Shown piece by piece: positions 7,017-15,776 of a stretch of 23,589 nt of DNA. The stretch covers positions 1 to 23,589 of the forward strand of contig DATEHI010000099.1 of assembly GCA_035279665.1 (NCBI GenBank), read 5' to 3'. This stretch comes from CF-13 sp035279665. GTDB taxonomy: Bacteria > Chloroflexota > Dormibacteria > CF-121. A model generated the notes under the pieces. That model worked only from the letters and a program-made list of their open reading frames with translations, made no database searches and was not told where the DNA came from. Each line of letters starts with the position of its first letter. Positions within the stretch are counted from its first letter, which is position 1. The position numbers and the translations under genes were made by a program.

Positions 7017-7748
7017 ATGGCAACCGACGTAAGACAATCCCTGCACGAGGCGCGCTTTCCCGGCGAGTCAGAGCAGTACCGTCGGGCTCGCAACGAACTC
7101 CTGAATTCCGAGATCGACCTGCGCCGGCAGATCGAGGTCGTGGCCGCGCAGCGGCGGAGGCTGCCGCTCGGTGGCCTTGTGCCTCGCGACTACACCTTCG
7201 AGGAGTGGGACGCGGGCACGCACGCCGCACGACCGGTCCGGCTCTCCGAGCTATTCGATGAGGGCAAGGACACCCTATTCCTCTACAGCCACATGTTCAT
7301 CCCGGGCAAGAATGGGCTTCCCCTCGAGGAGGGCTGCCCGTCCTGCACGGCGATCATCGACGCGATCGACGGCGAGGTGCCGCACATCACCCAGCGGATC
7401 AATTTCGCAGTCGCCGCCAAGGCACCGATCGAGCGTTTTCGGGCGCATGCGCAAGCCCGAGGCTGGCGGCACGCCCGCCTGCTCTCCTCGGCCAACAACA
7501 CCTACAACCGTGACTACCAGGCTGAGGAGCCCGACGGCTCACAGGCTCCGATGGCCACGGTCTTTACCCGACGGGACGGGAGGATCTACCACTTCTGGAG
7601 CAGCGAGCTGTTCCTGGTACCGAGCGATCCCGGCGAGGACATGCGGCACGTCGACTTCATGTGGCCGCTGTGGTTGATTCTCGACCGCACGCCCGAGGGG
7701 CGGGGCACAGACTGGCGGCCAGCGCTCGACTACGTTGAAACGAGTTAG
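7017..7748 (+). CDS. DUF899 thioredoxin-like protein
   Basis: A 243-residue DUF899 protein, a thioredoxin-like family of unknown role. The CPSC motif (in EEGCPSCTAIIDAIDG, about residues 106-109) sits where the family has its redox-like site. The N-terminal part is a helical segment rich in Arg and Glu (EQYRRARNELLNSEIDLRRQ), and the end carries the usual HVDFMWPLWLILDRTPEGRG run. The ATG at 7017 is preceded by AAAGGAG at a good distance, so the long open frame upstream is not used. A 40-bp gap separates it from the SRPBCC gene. DUF899 genes often accompany ArsR/AHSA1 pairs; the shared function is not known. Confidence 0.88.
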   Translation: MATDVRQSLHEARFPGESEQYRRARNELLNSEIDLRRQIEVVAAQRRRLPLGGLVPRDYTFEEWDAGTHAARPVRLSELFDEGKDTLFLYSHMFIPGKNGLPLEEGCPSCTAIIDAIDGEVPHITQRINFAVAAKAPIERFRAHAQARGWRHARLLSSANNTYNRDYQAEEPDGSQAPMATVFTRRDGRIYHFWSSELFLVPSDPGEDMRHVDFMWPLWLILDRTPEGRGTDWRPALDYVETS

Positions 7749-7753
7749 GCGCG

Positions 7754-8497
7754 ATGTCCGAAAGCGCTCTGCCACGCCCTGTTGCGACAGGAATCATTGC
7801 CGCGCTTCTCGCCTGCGCCGCGGCCGCCTGGCTGGTCACCGCTCTGCAGGCGGCCTCGATGACGGCCATGGGCGGGATGGCCATGGTGGGTGGAGGGCCC
7901 TTTCTCGCGACGTGGGTCGTGATGACGGTGGCCATGATGTTTCCGGCCGTCGCCCCGACGGTGCTAACGCGCGCCGCCGTCGTTCGGTCCCGCGGCGAGG
8001 GAACCCTGGGGACAGTCGCGTTTGTGGTCGGCTATCTGGCGGTCTGGACGGCGGCCGGGCTCGTTGCGCTGGGCACCATCCAGCTTCTCGGATCACCGAT
8101 CGCCGGGCCCGTCACCAGCTGGGTGCCCCGCCTGAGCGGAGCCATCGTGGTCCTCGCCGGCGTATACCAGCTCACGCCTCTCAACCACGCGTGTTTGCGG
8201 GCGTGCCGGTCACGGCTCGGCTTCACCCCGTCGCATGACTTCGGTGTCGGCGCACCCGCGGCGGCCCGCAACGGACTCTCACACGGTCTTCACTGCGTGG
8301 GGTCCTGCGGGGCTCTCATGGCCGTGCTGGCCGTTCTCGGCTTGATGAACCTGGCCGGGATGGCTGTCGTCGCGGCGGCGTTCTTCCTGGAGAAATCATG
8401 GCGCCATGGCGTCAGGCTCCCCTACGTCGCGGGAGCCGCGTGTCTGATTCTGGGCCTGACCGTGATCATCCGGCCCGACATCATCCATCCGTTGTAG
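7754..8497 (+). CDS. DUF2182 polytopic membrane protein
   Basis: A 247-residue membrane protein of the DUF2182 family, described as predicted metal-binding. Around six hydrophobic segments are visible. Family marks are WVVMTVAMMFPAVAPT near residues 54-69, YQLTPLNHACLRACRS near 139-154 with two cysteines, HGLHCVGSCGALM near 177-189 with two more, and LGLMNLAGM followed by FFLEKSW. The four cysteines and the nearby histidines may bind metal. It begins 5 bp after the DUF899 gene and closes the ArsR operon. It converges on the acyl-CoA ligase gene with only 4 bp between stops, so no separate terminator fits there. Confidence 0.87.
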   Translation: MSESALPRPVATGIIAALLACAAAAWLVTALQAASMTAMGGMAMVGGGPFLATWVVMTVAMMFPAVAPTVLTRAAVVRSRGEGTLGTVAFVVGYLAVWTAAGLVALGTIQLLGSPIAGPVTSWVPRLSGAIVVLAGVYQLTPLNHACLRACRSRLGFTPSHDFGVGAPAAARNGLSHGLHCVGSCGALMAVLAVLGLMNLAGMAVVAAAFFLEKSWRHGVRLPYVAGAACLILGLTVIIRPDIIHPL

Positions 8498-8501
8498 CCC
8501 G

Positions 8502-10316
8502 TCAGGCGGTCTTCTTCTCTGCGTAGACCGCTTCGATGTCGGCTCGGTACTTCTCCGCAATGCGCTTGCGCTTGACTTTCATACTTGGGGTCAGTTCATC
8601 GCCGACGACGAAGTCCGTGTCGAGAATGCGCCATTGCTTGATCTGCTCCGGACGTGAGAGGCCGCGGTTGACGTCCTGAACCGCCTCATCGACCAGGCGT
8701 TTCGCGCCGGGATCGTCGGGCCCGGCCTTGCCTTCGGCAGTATCGCGGTCGAGGGTGAATAAGGCGGCCACGTAGGGCCGGCCGTCGCCAAGCACCACCG
8801 CCTGGGCAATGCCCTTTCGACTCCTGAGTTGGGTCTCCATCGCGCCCGGCGCGACGTACTTTCCACCAGACGTCTTGAACAAGTCCTTCTTCCGGTCGGT
8901 GATCTTCAGGAAGCCGTCTTTATCAAGCTCGCCGATGTCGCCGGTTTTCAGCCAACCGTCGACCAGCGTCTCCCTGGTCGTCTTCGGATCTTTGAAATAG
9001 CCTTCGAAGACGCTGTTGCCCTGGACGAGGATCTCGCCGTCGGATGCGATTCGAACTTCGACCCCGGGCAAGGGAAGCCCGACCGTGCCGAATCGCGCCG
9101 CGCCCGGGCGGTTGAAGGTCGCCGGCGCGGTGGTCTCGGTTAGCCCATAGCCCTCGAGGATCTCGATGCCGAGGCCGTAGAAGAACCGCAGCATGTCGGG
9201 TGAGACGGCGGCCGAACCGCTGATGCAGACCTCGATCTTGTCGAAGCCCAGCGTCTCGCGAATCTTGGAGAAGACGAGCCGGTCGGCCAGTGACCACTGC
9301 CATTGCACCCAGGGGGCCATCGGCTTGTGCTGTTCATACGCCGCGGTGCGCAACGCGCCCATCAGCAGCGCCCAGTCGCGGATCATGCGGCGAGGGCCCG
9401 TGACCTTGTCCATCTTGGCCCGAACGCCCGCATAGATCTTTTCCCAGAGCCTCGGCACCGACGTGAAGTACGTGGGATGGACTTCCACGACGAACGCCAT
9501 CACCTGGTCGATGCTCGGGCAGAAGTACACCTCGCAACCGGTGCAGAGCTGGCGAAGCTCGCTGACGACGCGCTCGAGCACATGGGCCAGCGGCAGGTAG
9601 GAAACCACTCGGTCGTTGGGATCGCCGCGGAAGCATTGCAACGTCGCGACCGCGGTCCAGGTGAGATTGCGGTGCGTCAGGATCGCGGCTTTCGGAAGAC
9701 CCGTGGTGCCCGATGTGTAGATCAGGCTGGCGGTGTCCTCCGGCCGGACCGCCTGCCAGCGGCTGGCGAATAGCCCCGGCCGGCTACGGCCGAAATCATC
9801 ACCCCGCCGCAGCGCCTGCTCCCAGGTGACGACCCAGCCCTCCCCTTCCGGCGCATCGCCCTCGACCAGGATCACCCGCTGCAACCCCGGCAGCTCGCCC
9901 CGCAGGGCTATGACCTGATCGAGCAGTTTCCTTTGTTCGACGATCAGAACCTTCGACTCGGAGTGATTCAACAAGTACTTGACCTGTTGCGCTGAATCAG
10001 ACTGGTAGATGGCGACGGTCACCAGCCCAGCGTGCCCGATCCCGATGTCGGCGATCTGCCATTCCGGCCGATTCGAGGACCAGAGCGCCACCCTGTCCTG
10101 GGGATTCAGCCCCTCGGCGAGCAGGGCGTTGGCCATCCGCGTCACGGCCCGGCTGTAGTCGTTCCAGCTGATCGGCGTCCAGCGCGGCCCGGTCTTGAAA
10201 TAGAGAGCGGGCGCGTCGGCCCGGCGCTGTGCGGTGCGCTGGAACAATGCGGGCACGGTTTCCGGCAATTCGCTGGGCGTCGCTGCAGGCTCCGGCGCAC
10301 GAACGGCCGCATTCAT
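8502..10316 (-). CDS. long-chain fatty-acid--CoA ligase (FadD15-like)
   Basis: A 604-residue ANL-superfamily enzyme that activates fatty acids as acyl-AMP and then acyl-CoA. The phosphate-binding loop YTSGTTGLPK is at 200-209. LEGYGLTETTA marks the adenylate site near the middle, and GWLKTGDIGELDKDG and ITDRKKDLFKTSGGKYVAP mark the hinge and the C-terminal domain. The length and the last motif fit the FadD15/long-chain group. The start ATG at 10316 has a TATAGT hexamer 6 nt upstream. It is a single-gene unit, divergent from the DUF503 gene. It could feed acyl groups to lipid metabolism; no link to the carrier-protein cluster is shown by the sequence. Confidence 0.94.
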   Translation of the reverse strand: MNAAVRAPEPAATPSELPETVPALFQRTAQRRADAPALYFKTGPRWTPISWNDYSRAVTRMANALLAEGLNPQDRVALWSSNRPEWQIADIGIGHAGLVTVAIYQSDSAQQVKYLLNHSESKVLIVEQRKLLDQVIALRGELPGLQRVILVEGDAPEGEGWVVTWEQALRRGDDFGRSRPGLFASRWQAVRPEDTASLIYTSGTTGLPKAAILTHRNLTWTAVATLQCFRGDPNDRVVSYLPLAHVLERVVSELRQLCTGCEVYFCPSIDQVMAFVVEVHPTYFTSVPRLWEKIYAGVRAKMDKVTGPRRMIRDWALLMGALRTAAYEQHKPMAPWVQWQWSLADRLVFSKIRETLGFDKIEVCISGSAAVSPDMLRFFYGLGIEILEGYGLTETTAPATFNRPGAARFGTVGLPLPGVEVRIASDGEILVQGNSVFEGYFKDPKTTRETLVDGWLKTGDIGELDKDGFLKITDRKKDLFKTSGGKYVAPGAMETQLRSRKGIAQAVVLGDGRPYVAALFTLDRDTAEGKAGPDDPGAKRLVDEAVQDVNRGLSRPEQIKQWRILDTDFVVGDELTPSMKVKRKRIAEKYRADIEAVYAEKKTA

Positions 10317-10322
10317 GCCGCC

Positions 10323-10328
10323 ACTATA
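10323..10328 (-). promoter_or_regulatory. possible leaderless -10 element for the acyl-CoA ligase gene
   Basis: TATAGT on the minus strand lies 6 nt before the ATG at 10316 and is one base from the TATAAT consensus. No ribosome binding site can fit between. The 74-bp divergent gap also holds TATTCT at 10374-10379 on the plus strand, 11 nt before the DUF503 start, a possible -10 for that operon. Confidence 0.5.
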
Positions 10329-10390
10329 AGAGAACTCCGCCGGCTTGCCGTAAGCCTTTGGCGAGTTGTTACGTATTCTTATGGGCAGAG

Positions 10391-10681
10391 ATGGTTGTGG
10401 GCACCTGCGAGCTCATTTTCCAGTTGCCGGAAAATCACAGCCTCAAGGGAAAACGCCAGGTGAGCCGTTCGTTGGTACAACAAATCCGCGGCCGGTTCAA
10501 CGTGTCGGTCGCCGAGGTGGCAGACCTGGACAGCTGGCAAACGCTGGCGATCGGGGTGAGCTGCGTCAGCAACGACAGCCGGCATGCCAACGAGGTACTG
10601 AGCAAGATCGTCGACTTCGCCGAAGATCACAATGGGGGGGCCCTCCTGCACCAGCACCACATCGAGATCCTCAGGACATGA
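10391..10681 (+). CDS. DUF503 (YlxP-like) protein
   Basis: A 96-residue DUF503 protein, a small family of unknown biochemical role often found near ribosome-maturation genes. The family start VGTCELIFQLPENHSLKGKR and the middle SVAEVADLDSWQTLAIGVSCVSN are plain. The ATG at 10391 is chosen because it gives the family's normal N-terminus. The stop overlaps the ATG of the next gene (ATGA), so it heads an operon with the HEAT-repeat protein. Confidence 0.87.
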   Translation: MVVGTCELIFQLPENHSLKGKRQVSRSLVQQIRGRFNVSVAEVADLDSWQTLAIGVSCVSNDSRHANEVLSKIVDFAEDHNGGALLHQHHIEILRT

Positions 10682-11604
10682 GTCCCGCCACCAGAGCCGA
10701 CGACCTCGGTACCGTTGAGGAAGGCCCGCTCTCCGCCATCCTCGCCGCATTGGCTCGGGACGATCCGGGCGGCGTCGTGACCGCCCTCGACGGCCAGCTC
10801 CACCATGGGCGCCCTGGAAGCCCGGCTGCCCTCCGCCAGCAGGTCGGAGAACGGCTCGCCACGGCCCTCGCCGCACAGACGGGGCGAGTCACCCGCTGGA
10901 TCGACGCGCTCGCCACCTCGCCGTCGCCGACCGGCCGCCAGGTCGCCTGCTTGCTGCTCGCGAGCCGCTATCCCGAGGACCCTGCCGGCGTCCTGCGCAC
11001 CGCCGAGGCCCTCGCCGACGACCCACATTGGGAGGTGCGCGAAGCGGCCGGCGGGCTGCTCGGAACCCTGCTCGACCGCGACTTCGCCAAGATCCGCGGA
11101 CGCCTGGAAGTTCTTCGCTCGTCCCGCTCCGAGAATCTCCGGCGGTCGGTGGTCCAGGCGGTGAAATACGCGGCGCGGCGAGACAAGCCGGAACGGGTCC
11201 CGGACTTGCTCGCGCTGCTCCAGCCGCTGTTACGGGACGAGGAGCCATACGTCCGCCGCAACCTTGGACAATCCGCGATCGGCGACGGCTTGCTGCGTGT
11301 CAATCCGAAGGAGACCCTGAAGTGCCTCCGGGAATGGTCAAAGGACCGCGACCAGATCGTCCGCTGGAATGTCGCAATGGCCTTCTCCAGCGCCATCGGG
11401 TCCTTCCATTGGCCGGCGGCGAAATCGATCTTGGAGCGGCTGGCGAAGGGGCCGGAACCGCTCGTGCGGAATGCGGTCGCCAAAGCGATGCGTCGCAGCC
11501 GCCAGCGCTACACCGAAGAGGTCGAAGAGACACGGCTCCGCTGGCTCAAGGATCGCGACCGCGCTGCCACGGCTGAGCTGGTTGGCCCAGTCAAGAAGCG
11601 CTAG
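10678..11604 (+). CDS. HEAT-repeat protein, AlkD-like
   Basis: A 308-residue protein that is almost wholly helical. From about residue 75 onward, helical pairs repeat with the pattern of HEAT or ARM repeats (for example EVREAAGGLLGTLLDRD, EPYVRRNLGQSAIGDGL and DQIVRWNVAMAFSSAIG). The spacing and the RRN and W..A residues recall the DNA alkylation repair (AlkD) superfamily, but I cannot point to the catalytic residues of that family with certainty. The N-terminal 70 residues are less clear. The ATG at 10678 overlaps the DUF503 stop. A role in nucleic-acid or protein binding is likely; enzyme activity is not shown. Confidence 0.65.
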   Translation: MSPATRADDLGTVEEGPLSAILAALARDDPGGVVTALDGQLHHGRPGSPAALRQQVGERLATALAAQTGRVTRWIDALATSPSPTGRQVACLLLASRYPEDPAGVLRTAEALADDPHWEVREAAGGLLGTLLDRDFAKIRGRLEVLRSSRSENLRRSVVQAVKYAARRDKPERVPDLLALLQPLLRDEEPYVRRNLGQSAIGDGLLRVNPKETLKCLREWSKDRDQIVRWNVAMAFSSAIGSFHWPAAKSILERLAKGPEPLVRNAVAKAMRRSRQRYTEEVEETRLRWLKDRDRAATAELVGPVKKR

Positions 11605-11634
11605 CCTCAACTCTGTCGCTAGACTCCTCGATAG

Positions 11635-12072
11635 ATGGGCATCCTGACCGACTACTTCATCGCCGGATCAGATGCGGAGGCCGCCGCGACACTCAAAGCG
11701 ACCGGGGGGCCCGAGCAGGTCGGATTGGTTACGGCGCAACTGAAGGGCGTCGACCCGGTGGTCAACCTCGCCACACTGGAAGAGATCCTTACGGGAACAG
11801 ACTCCATGGCCATCATCAGCGAAGGCGAGGATCCTGTGGCCGATGGAGGGAATGATGGCCCTTGGGTCATACCCGTCCGGGCATCCTTGGTCGCCGCCCT
11901 GACCACCACGGATGCTGGGAAATTGCCGGACATCGCCGCCGATTGGGCGGCAACAGAGGAATACGTGGGTACCGATCCCAAAGAGTTGCTCGATGTTCTC
12001 CACGACCTGGGGCGGATTGCCAAACAGTCTCTGGACGAAAACAAGCGCCTCTACTGCTGGACGTCGCTCTAG
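11635..12072 (+). CDS. conserved-looking 145-residue protein of unknown function
   Basis: I do not recognise a named domain. The protein is acidic and soluble, opening with MGILTDYFIAGSDAEAAATL. Its C-terminal half looks helical (PKELLDVLHDLGRIAKQSLDENKRLYCW), and no signal peptide or membrane segment is present. The ATG at 11635 follows TAGACT (11620-11625) by 9 nt without a ribosome binding site, which suggests a new, leaderless or nearly leaderless transcription unit. It lies 20 bp before the helicase gene and is probably co-transcribed with it. Confidence 0.6.
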   Translation: MGILTDYFIAGSDAEAAATLKATGGPEQVGLVTAQLKGVDPVVNLATLEEILTGTDSMAIISEGEDPVADGGNDGPWVIPVRASLVAALTTTDAGKLPDIAADWAATEEYVGTDPKELLDVLHDLGRIAKQSLDENKRLYCWTSL

Positions 12073-12092
12073 CCGGCAAGACGGCCGATGAC

Positions 12093-14501
12093 GTGAGCGA
12101 AGCGCTTCCGATCCGAACACAGCCTTCCTCGATCGACGCCTTTCAGGCCACGCTGCCATGGCCTCTCGATCCATTTCAAGTGGAGGCCATCGAGAAGCTG
12201 GAAGCGCACCAGGGTGTCCTGGTCTCGGCGCCGACCAGCTCGGGCAAGACCGTCATCGCGGATTACGCCGTGTTCCGTGGGCTTGAAACCAACGCGCGCA
12301 CGATTTACACGACGCCACTCAAAGCGCTGTCGAACCAGAAATACCGCGATTACCGGCGGCTCCATGGCGATGGGTACGTTGGACTCGTCACCGGCGAGAA
12401 CACCATCAACCCGGGCGCACCAGTCGTCGTGATGACGACGGAGATCCTGCGCAACCTTATCTACGAGGACCCGCAGCGGCTGGAGCGCGTTCGCTACGTC
12501 ATCCTCGACGAAGTCCATTACATCGATGACTTCCCGCGGGGAGCGGTGTGGGAGGAGATCATCATCCAGGCGCCGCCCCACATCAAGTTCATCGGACTGT
12601 CCGCAACGATCAGCAACTTCCAGGAGGTCGCGGAATGGATGAGCCTGCAGCGTGGCGACATCGCGACCGTGAGCGTGACCAAACGTCCAGTCGAGCTTCG
12701 ACTGTGGCTGGCGATGCGCAACGAGTTTTATCCCTTGCTCGACGAGCAAGGCGGCATCCCGCGCGAGACGCGCCAGCGGGCGCAGGCGGAGGCGGCGACC
12801 GATTTCCGGTTGTCCCAGCTGCGACGGCCGCCGGAAAATGACCTGCTCCCCGTGGTCGACCGTCTTCGGCGGCGAGAATTCCTACCGGCGATCTACTTCA
12901 TCTTCTCGCGGCGCGGATGCCGTGAGGCGCTGGCGCGCTGCGCGGTGCACGGCTTCGACCTGACCAGTGATGCCGAGAAAGCCCAGATCGACGCGACGAT
13001 GCAAAATCGCCTGGACCAGATCGAAGACCCCGATGAAGCTGAGCTGTACCGCAATCTCCTCGATGGGGACAGCCTGCGGCGGGGGCTGGCGATGCACCAT
13101 GCGGGTCTCCTCCCCTATCTCAAGGAACTCGTCGAAGACCTCTTCCAGCGCGGCCTGATCAAGGTCGTCTTCGCCACGGAGACCCTGTCTTTGGGGATCC
13201 ACATGCCGGCGCGGGCCTGCGTGGTCTCGTCATTTACCAAGTTCGACGGCCGCGACTTCGCGCCGCTCACCTCAGGCGAGCTGACTCAGCTCATGGGTCG
13301 GGCCGGTAGACGAGGAATCGACCCCATCGGGCACGGCGTGGTCCTCAAAGAGCCCGACATCGACATTGGCGTGGTATACGAGGCGGCCACCGGCGAAGAG
13401 ATGACGGTGGAAAGTAAGTTCGCCCCGACCTACAACATGGCGCTCAACTTGCTGCGCTACCACCCGCCCGAAGAGGTCGACCTGCTGATGGAACGCTCCT
13501 TCGGCCAGTACCAGAAGATGGTGGCCCGCCGATCGCTCGATGACCGCCTGGCGAACCTGCGGCAGCGTCTGGTCGATGTGGTCGCCAGTCGCTTCAACGC
13601 GCAGGGCGAGCCGTGTTGCACCGAGCCGGTCTTCAGCGCCTTCGTGCGCGCCGAGGAGGAGATCGCCTCACTGCGGGTTCGGATGCGACGGCTGCGCAGC
13701 GAGCACTGGCATCGCGGCCGGCGCCGGCGCGGCGGCTCGACGAGGGAGGCCGGCGGCCGCACGCTGGCGCAGCTCAAGGAGGAGCTGCAGACCTGGCAGC
13801 ACAAACTGAACGAGCTTCCCTGCCGCAAGTGCCCGCTCGTTGCCGAGCATCGGGCCCACTATGCCGAGGTCCGCGAGCTGCAGGCACGGATCCGCGCGTC
13901 CGAGCAGGACGCGGAACGAAGCCAGGGGGAATACCGGCGGCGGATGCACGCGCTGCGCGGCGTTCTGGGCGAGATCGGGTTCCTGGACGGGGCTGTCCCG
14001 ACCGAGAAAGGCCTGCTCGCGTCTCGGATCTACGGGGAGAACAGCTTGATCATCACCGAGGCGATCGCCGACGGCTGGCTGGAGGAGTTGACGCCAGCCG
14101 AGCTGGCCGCCTCGCTGGTGATGGTCACGGCAGAGGATCGCAATCGCGACCGACCGCGGCCGCGGCGGCGCCTTCCGACGAGCGGGGTGGCTCTCGCCCA
14201 GAAGCGGCTCCGCATCATCTATTACCGGTTCTCCGCGCGCGAGAAGGAACGGGGTGAAGAGAACCTGCGACCGCTCTCCACGGACTACGTCAACTTCACC
14301 TACGACTGGTGCAGCGGCCGCCCGCTGACCGAGATGCAGGCGCCGACCGACGTCGAGCTGGGTGACGCTGTCAAAGCGCTGAAGGGCCTCTACAGCGCGC
14401 TGCGCCAGATCGAATGGGCGGTGGCCGATCGGCCGGCACTTCGCAAGCTCGTGCTCAAGGCCCGCGAGAGCCTGGAGCGCGACCTGATCACACGGGTCTA
14501 G
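12093..14501 (+). CDS. Ski2/HelY-like DEAD/DEAH-box RNA helicase
   Basis: An 802-residue superfamily 2 helicase of the Ski2/Mtr4 type, akin to actinobacterial HelY; such enzymes unwind RNA, often for decay or processing. Motif I is SAPTSSGKT (45-53), motif II DEVH (139-142), motif III SATISN (170-175) and motif VI QLMGRAGRRG (399-408). The C-terminal half includes a helical stalk with a CRKC pair (577-580) and ends in a domain with LYSALRQIEWAV. The frame is open back to 11862, but that part overlaps the preceding gene and reads as low-complexity shadow. The GTG at 12093 gives the sensible N-terminus; TTG or CTG codons slightly upstream cannot be excluded. It ends just before two tandem palindromic repeats. 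Confidence 0.92.
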   Translation: MSEALPIRTQPSSIDAFQATLPWPLDPFQVEAIEKLEAHQGVLVSAPTSSGKTVIADYAVFRGLETNARTIYTTPLKALSNQKYRDYRRLHGDGYVGLVTGENTINPGAPVVVMTTEILRNLIYEDPQRLERVRYVILDEVHYIDDFPRGAVWEEIIIQAPPHIKFIGLSATISNFQEVAEWMSLQRGDIATVSVTKRPVELRLWLAMRNEFYPLLDEQGGIPRETRQRAQAEAATDFRLSQLRRPPENDLLPVVDRLRRREFLPAIYFIFSRRGCREALARCAVHGFDLTSDAEKAQIDATMQNRLDQIEDPDEAELYRNLLDGDSLRRGLAMHHAGLLPYLKELVEDLFQRGLIKVVFATETLSLGIHMPARACVVSSFTKFDGRDFAPLTSGELTQLMGRAGRRGIDPIGHGVVLKEPDIDIGVVYEAATGEEMTVESKFAPTYNMALNLLRYHPPEEVDLLMERSFGQYQKMVARRSLDDRLANLRQRLVDVVASRFNAQGEPCCTEPVFSAFVRAEEEIASLRVRMRRLRSEHWHRGRRRRGGSTREAGGRTLAQLKEELQTWQHKLNELPCRKCPLVAEHRAHYAEVRELQARIRASEQDAERSQGEYRRRMHALRGVLGEIGFLDGAVPTEKGLLASRIYGENSLIITEAIADGWLEELTPAELAASLVMVTAEDRNRDRPRPRRRLPTSGVALAQKRLRIIYYRFSAREKERGEENLRPLSTDYVNFTYDWCSGRPLTEMQAPTDVELGDAVKALKGLYSALRQIEWAVADRPALRKLVLKARESLERDLITRV

Positions 14502-14511
14502 ACACTTATTG

Positions 14512-14582
14512 TCTCCCCGCTTTTCCACGCCGGAGCGGGGCCCTGGACTTTCTCCCCGCTTTTCCACGCCGGAGCGGGGCCC
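14512..14582 (+). repeat. two tandem 32-bp palindromic repeats between convergent genes
   Basis: Two identical 32-bp units (14512-14543 and 14551-14582), 39 bp apart start to start. Each can fold as CCCCGCT paired with AGCGGGG around a 12-nt loop. They fill the 82-bp gap between the helicase stop and the stop of the opposing gene, so they may act as a two-way transcription end or RNA-stabilising hairpin. No run of T follows the stems, so they are not classic intrinsic terminators. A third copy lies within cpfC at 2768-2799. Confidence 0.85.
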
Positions 14583-14583
14583 C

Positions 14584-15108
14584 TTAGTCGCGCCCCTCTT
14601 CCTGGGCGAGTTTCTCGGAGATGCGGTAGACCTGCTCGGGCAGGTCCGCGATGTCGTAGAAGCGCAGCGGCTTCTTGAGTCGCTTTGCTATCCCCAGCTG
14701 CACTTTCACCCCCAGGCTCATCGTCCCGAAGATCCAGACCTCGTCGCAGCGCGCCAGCAGATTGTTGATCGCCTCGCGCACGAGCTGCTTCGGCACCGTG
14801 TGCAGCAGGTAGTAATCGAAGAGCATGAAGGGGTTGATGGGCACGTAGCCTTCGTCGAGAACCAACTTCGAGACGTGCATCCGCCAGTAGAAGTTCCGGT
14901 TCGACATGGCGATGTAGATCAGCTTCTTCGGGTGACGGATCGTCTGCTCCAGCTGCTCCAGCGGGCTCGCTTCGGCGACGGGACTGAAGATGGACGCGAG
15001 GATGGCCTCGGCCGACTTGCCGACGGCGGGGAGTTCGTCCGGTTCCGTCCGGGGGACGGGCGGCGCCTCTTCCGGCTCCACGGCATCGCGCTCCCGATCT
15101 CGCGGCAT
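14584..15108 (-). CDS. nucleoside 2-deoxyribosyltransferase-like (DUF4406/DUF7768-type) protein
   Basis: A 174-residue protein. The first 60 residues are charged and proline-rich with no clear fold. From residue 62 a Rossmann-like domain begins: KLIYIAMSNRNFYWRMHVSK, then GYVPINPFMLFDYYLLH, and CDEVWIFGTMSLGVKVQLGIAKRLKKPLRF split over 121-150. This order is that of nucleoside 2-deoxyribosyltransferase-like proteins. The glutamate expected after the SxG segment is not obvious, so activity is uncertain. The ATG at 15108 gives the shortest sensible start; upstream sequence overlaps the uracil-DNA glycosylase gene. It lies 13 bp downstream of that gene and is probably in one operon with it. Confidence 0.6.
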   Translation of the reverse strand: MPRDRERDAVEPEEAPPVPRTEPDELPAVGKSAEAILASIFSPVAEASPLEQLEQTIRHPKKLIYIAMSNRNFYWRMHVSKLVLDEGYVPINPFMLFDYYLLHTVPKQLVREAINNLLARCDEVWIFGTMSLGVKVQLGIAKRLKKPLRFYDIADLPEQVYRISEKLAQEEGRD

Positions 15109-15121
15109 TGTTGTCGGAAGT

Positions 15122-15763
15122 TTAGGCGCCCACCAATTGAGCGTCAAGCAAAGTCCGGACGATCGGACGGAGCCGCCGCAGCGCGCGGTCCAGCAGCAGC
15201 CGGTTTTCCACCCCGTTGAGCCAGCGACTCGCACCTGACGGATGCGGCAGCGGCACGAGCAGCGGCCGGACACGGCTGCGGCCTGGGACCTCCCGACCGG
15301 ATAGGTCGAAGACCCGGCCGACCAGCTCGTCGAGCGGGCGACCAGGCAGGAACCGTTCATGGGACAGCCCGCCGACCAGGATCAGCAGCTCGGGCTTGAT
15401 GAGCGCCAGCTGCCGATCAAGGTGCGAGCGGCAGAGGTCGACCTCGGCGCGGCTGGGGCGTCGGTCTCCTCCGCCGCTGCCCTTGCCGGGAAAACACTTG
15501 GTGACCGAGGTCAGGTAGACCTGCCGCCGCGCCTGCGCCTCCGATGCAAAGCCCGCGCGGATCAACCATCCCATGAGCACCTTCCTTGACCTTCCCTGGA
15601 AGGGCAGCCTGCGGACGGCCTCGACCGCGCCCGGCGCCTGGCCGATGAGCATGATGCGGTTGTCCGCATGGCCGCTGAAAACGGGGGCCGCCTGTGTCAG
15701 GTAACCCGCATCGAGGCATCGAGTACAGGCGAGGATCTCGCGGTGAAGTTGAGCGAGGCTCAT
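15122..15763 (-). CDS. Fe-S uracil-DNA glycosylase-family protein
   Basis: A 213-residue member of the uracil-DNA glycosylase superfamily of the iron-sulphur type (families 4/5), which cut uracil or deaminated bases from DNA. Four cysteines fit a 4Fe-4S cluster: C13 and C16 (ACTRC), C90 (VTKCFPG) and C111 (DLCRSHL). Motif 1 is LIGQAPGAVE (39-48), and motif 2 is PLPHPSGASRW near residue 172, which holds the active-site histidine. Family 4 versus family 5 cannot be decided by eye. The ATG at 15763 has a TAAGGT hexamer 7 nt upstream and no ribosome binding site. Confidence 0.88.
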   Translation of the reverse strand: MSLAQLHREILACTRCLDAGYLTQAAPVFSGHADNRIMLIGQAPGAVEAVRRLPFQGRSRKVLMGWLIRAGFASEAQARRQVYLTSVTKCFPGKGSGGGDRRPSRAEVDLCRSHLDRQLALIKPELLILVGGLSHERFLPGRPLDELVGRVFDLSGREVPGRSRVRPLLVPLPHPSGASRWLNGVENRLLLDRALRRLRPIVRTLLDAQLVGA

Positions 15764-15770
15764 GAAGACA

Positions 15771-15776
15771 ACCTTA
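15771..15776 (-). promoter_or_regulatory. possible leaderless -10 element for the uracil-DNA glycosylase gene
   Basis: TAAGGT on the minus strand ends 7 nt before the ATG at 15763, which is the spacing expected when transcription starts on the start codon. No clear -35 is seen. Confidence 0.4.

Noticed and set aside
11862..12092. Longer N-terminus for the helicase
   Set aside because: This stretch overlaps the 145-residue gene in another frame and reads as Arg/Gly-rich shadow; the helicase domain starts cleanly after GTG 12093.
13668..14567. 299-codon open frame on the minus strand
   Set aside because: Antisense to the helicase C-terminal half; its N-terminus is the translated palindromic repeats, not a protein start.
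14512..14582. CRISPR-like array
   Set aside because: Only two units with a 7-bp spacer and no variable spacers or cas genes; a palindromic repeat is the better reading.
14509..15219. 236-codon open frame on the plus strand beginning in the repeats
   Set aside because: Antisense to two better-supported genes, and its first residues come only from the two repeat copies.
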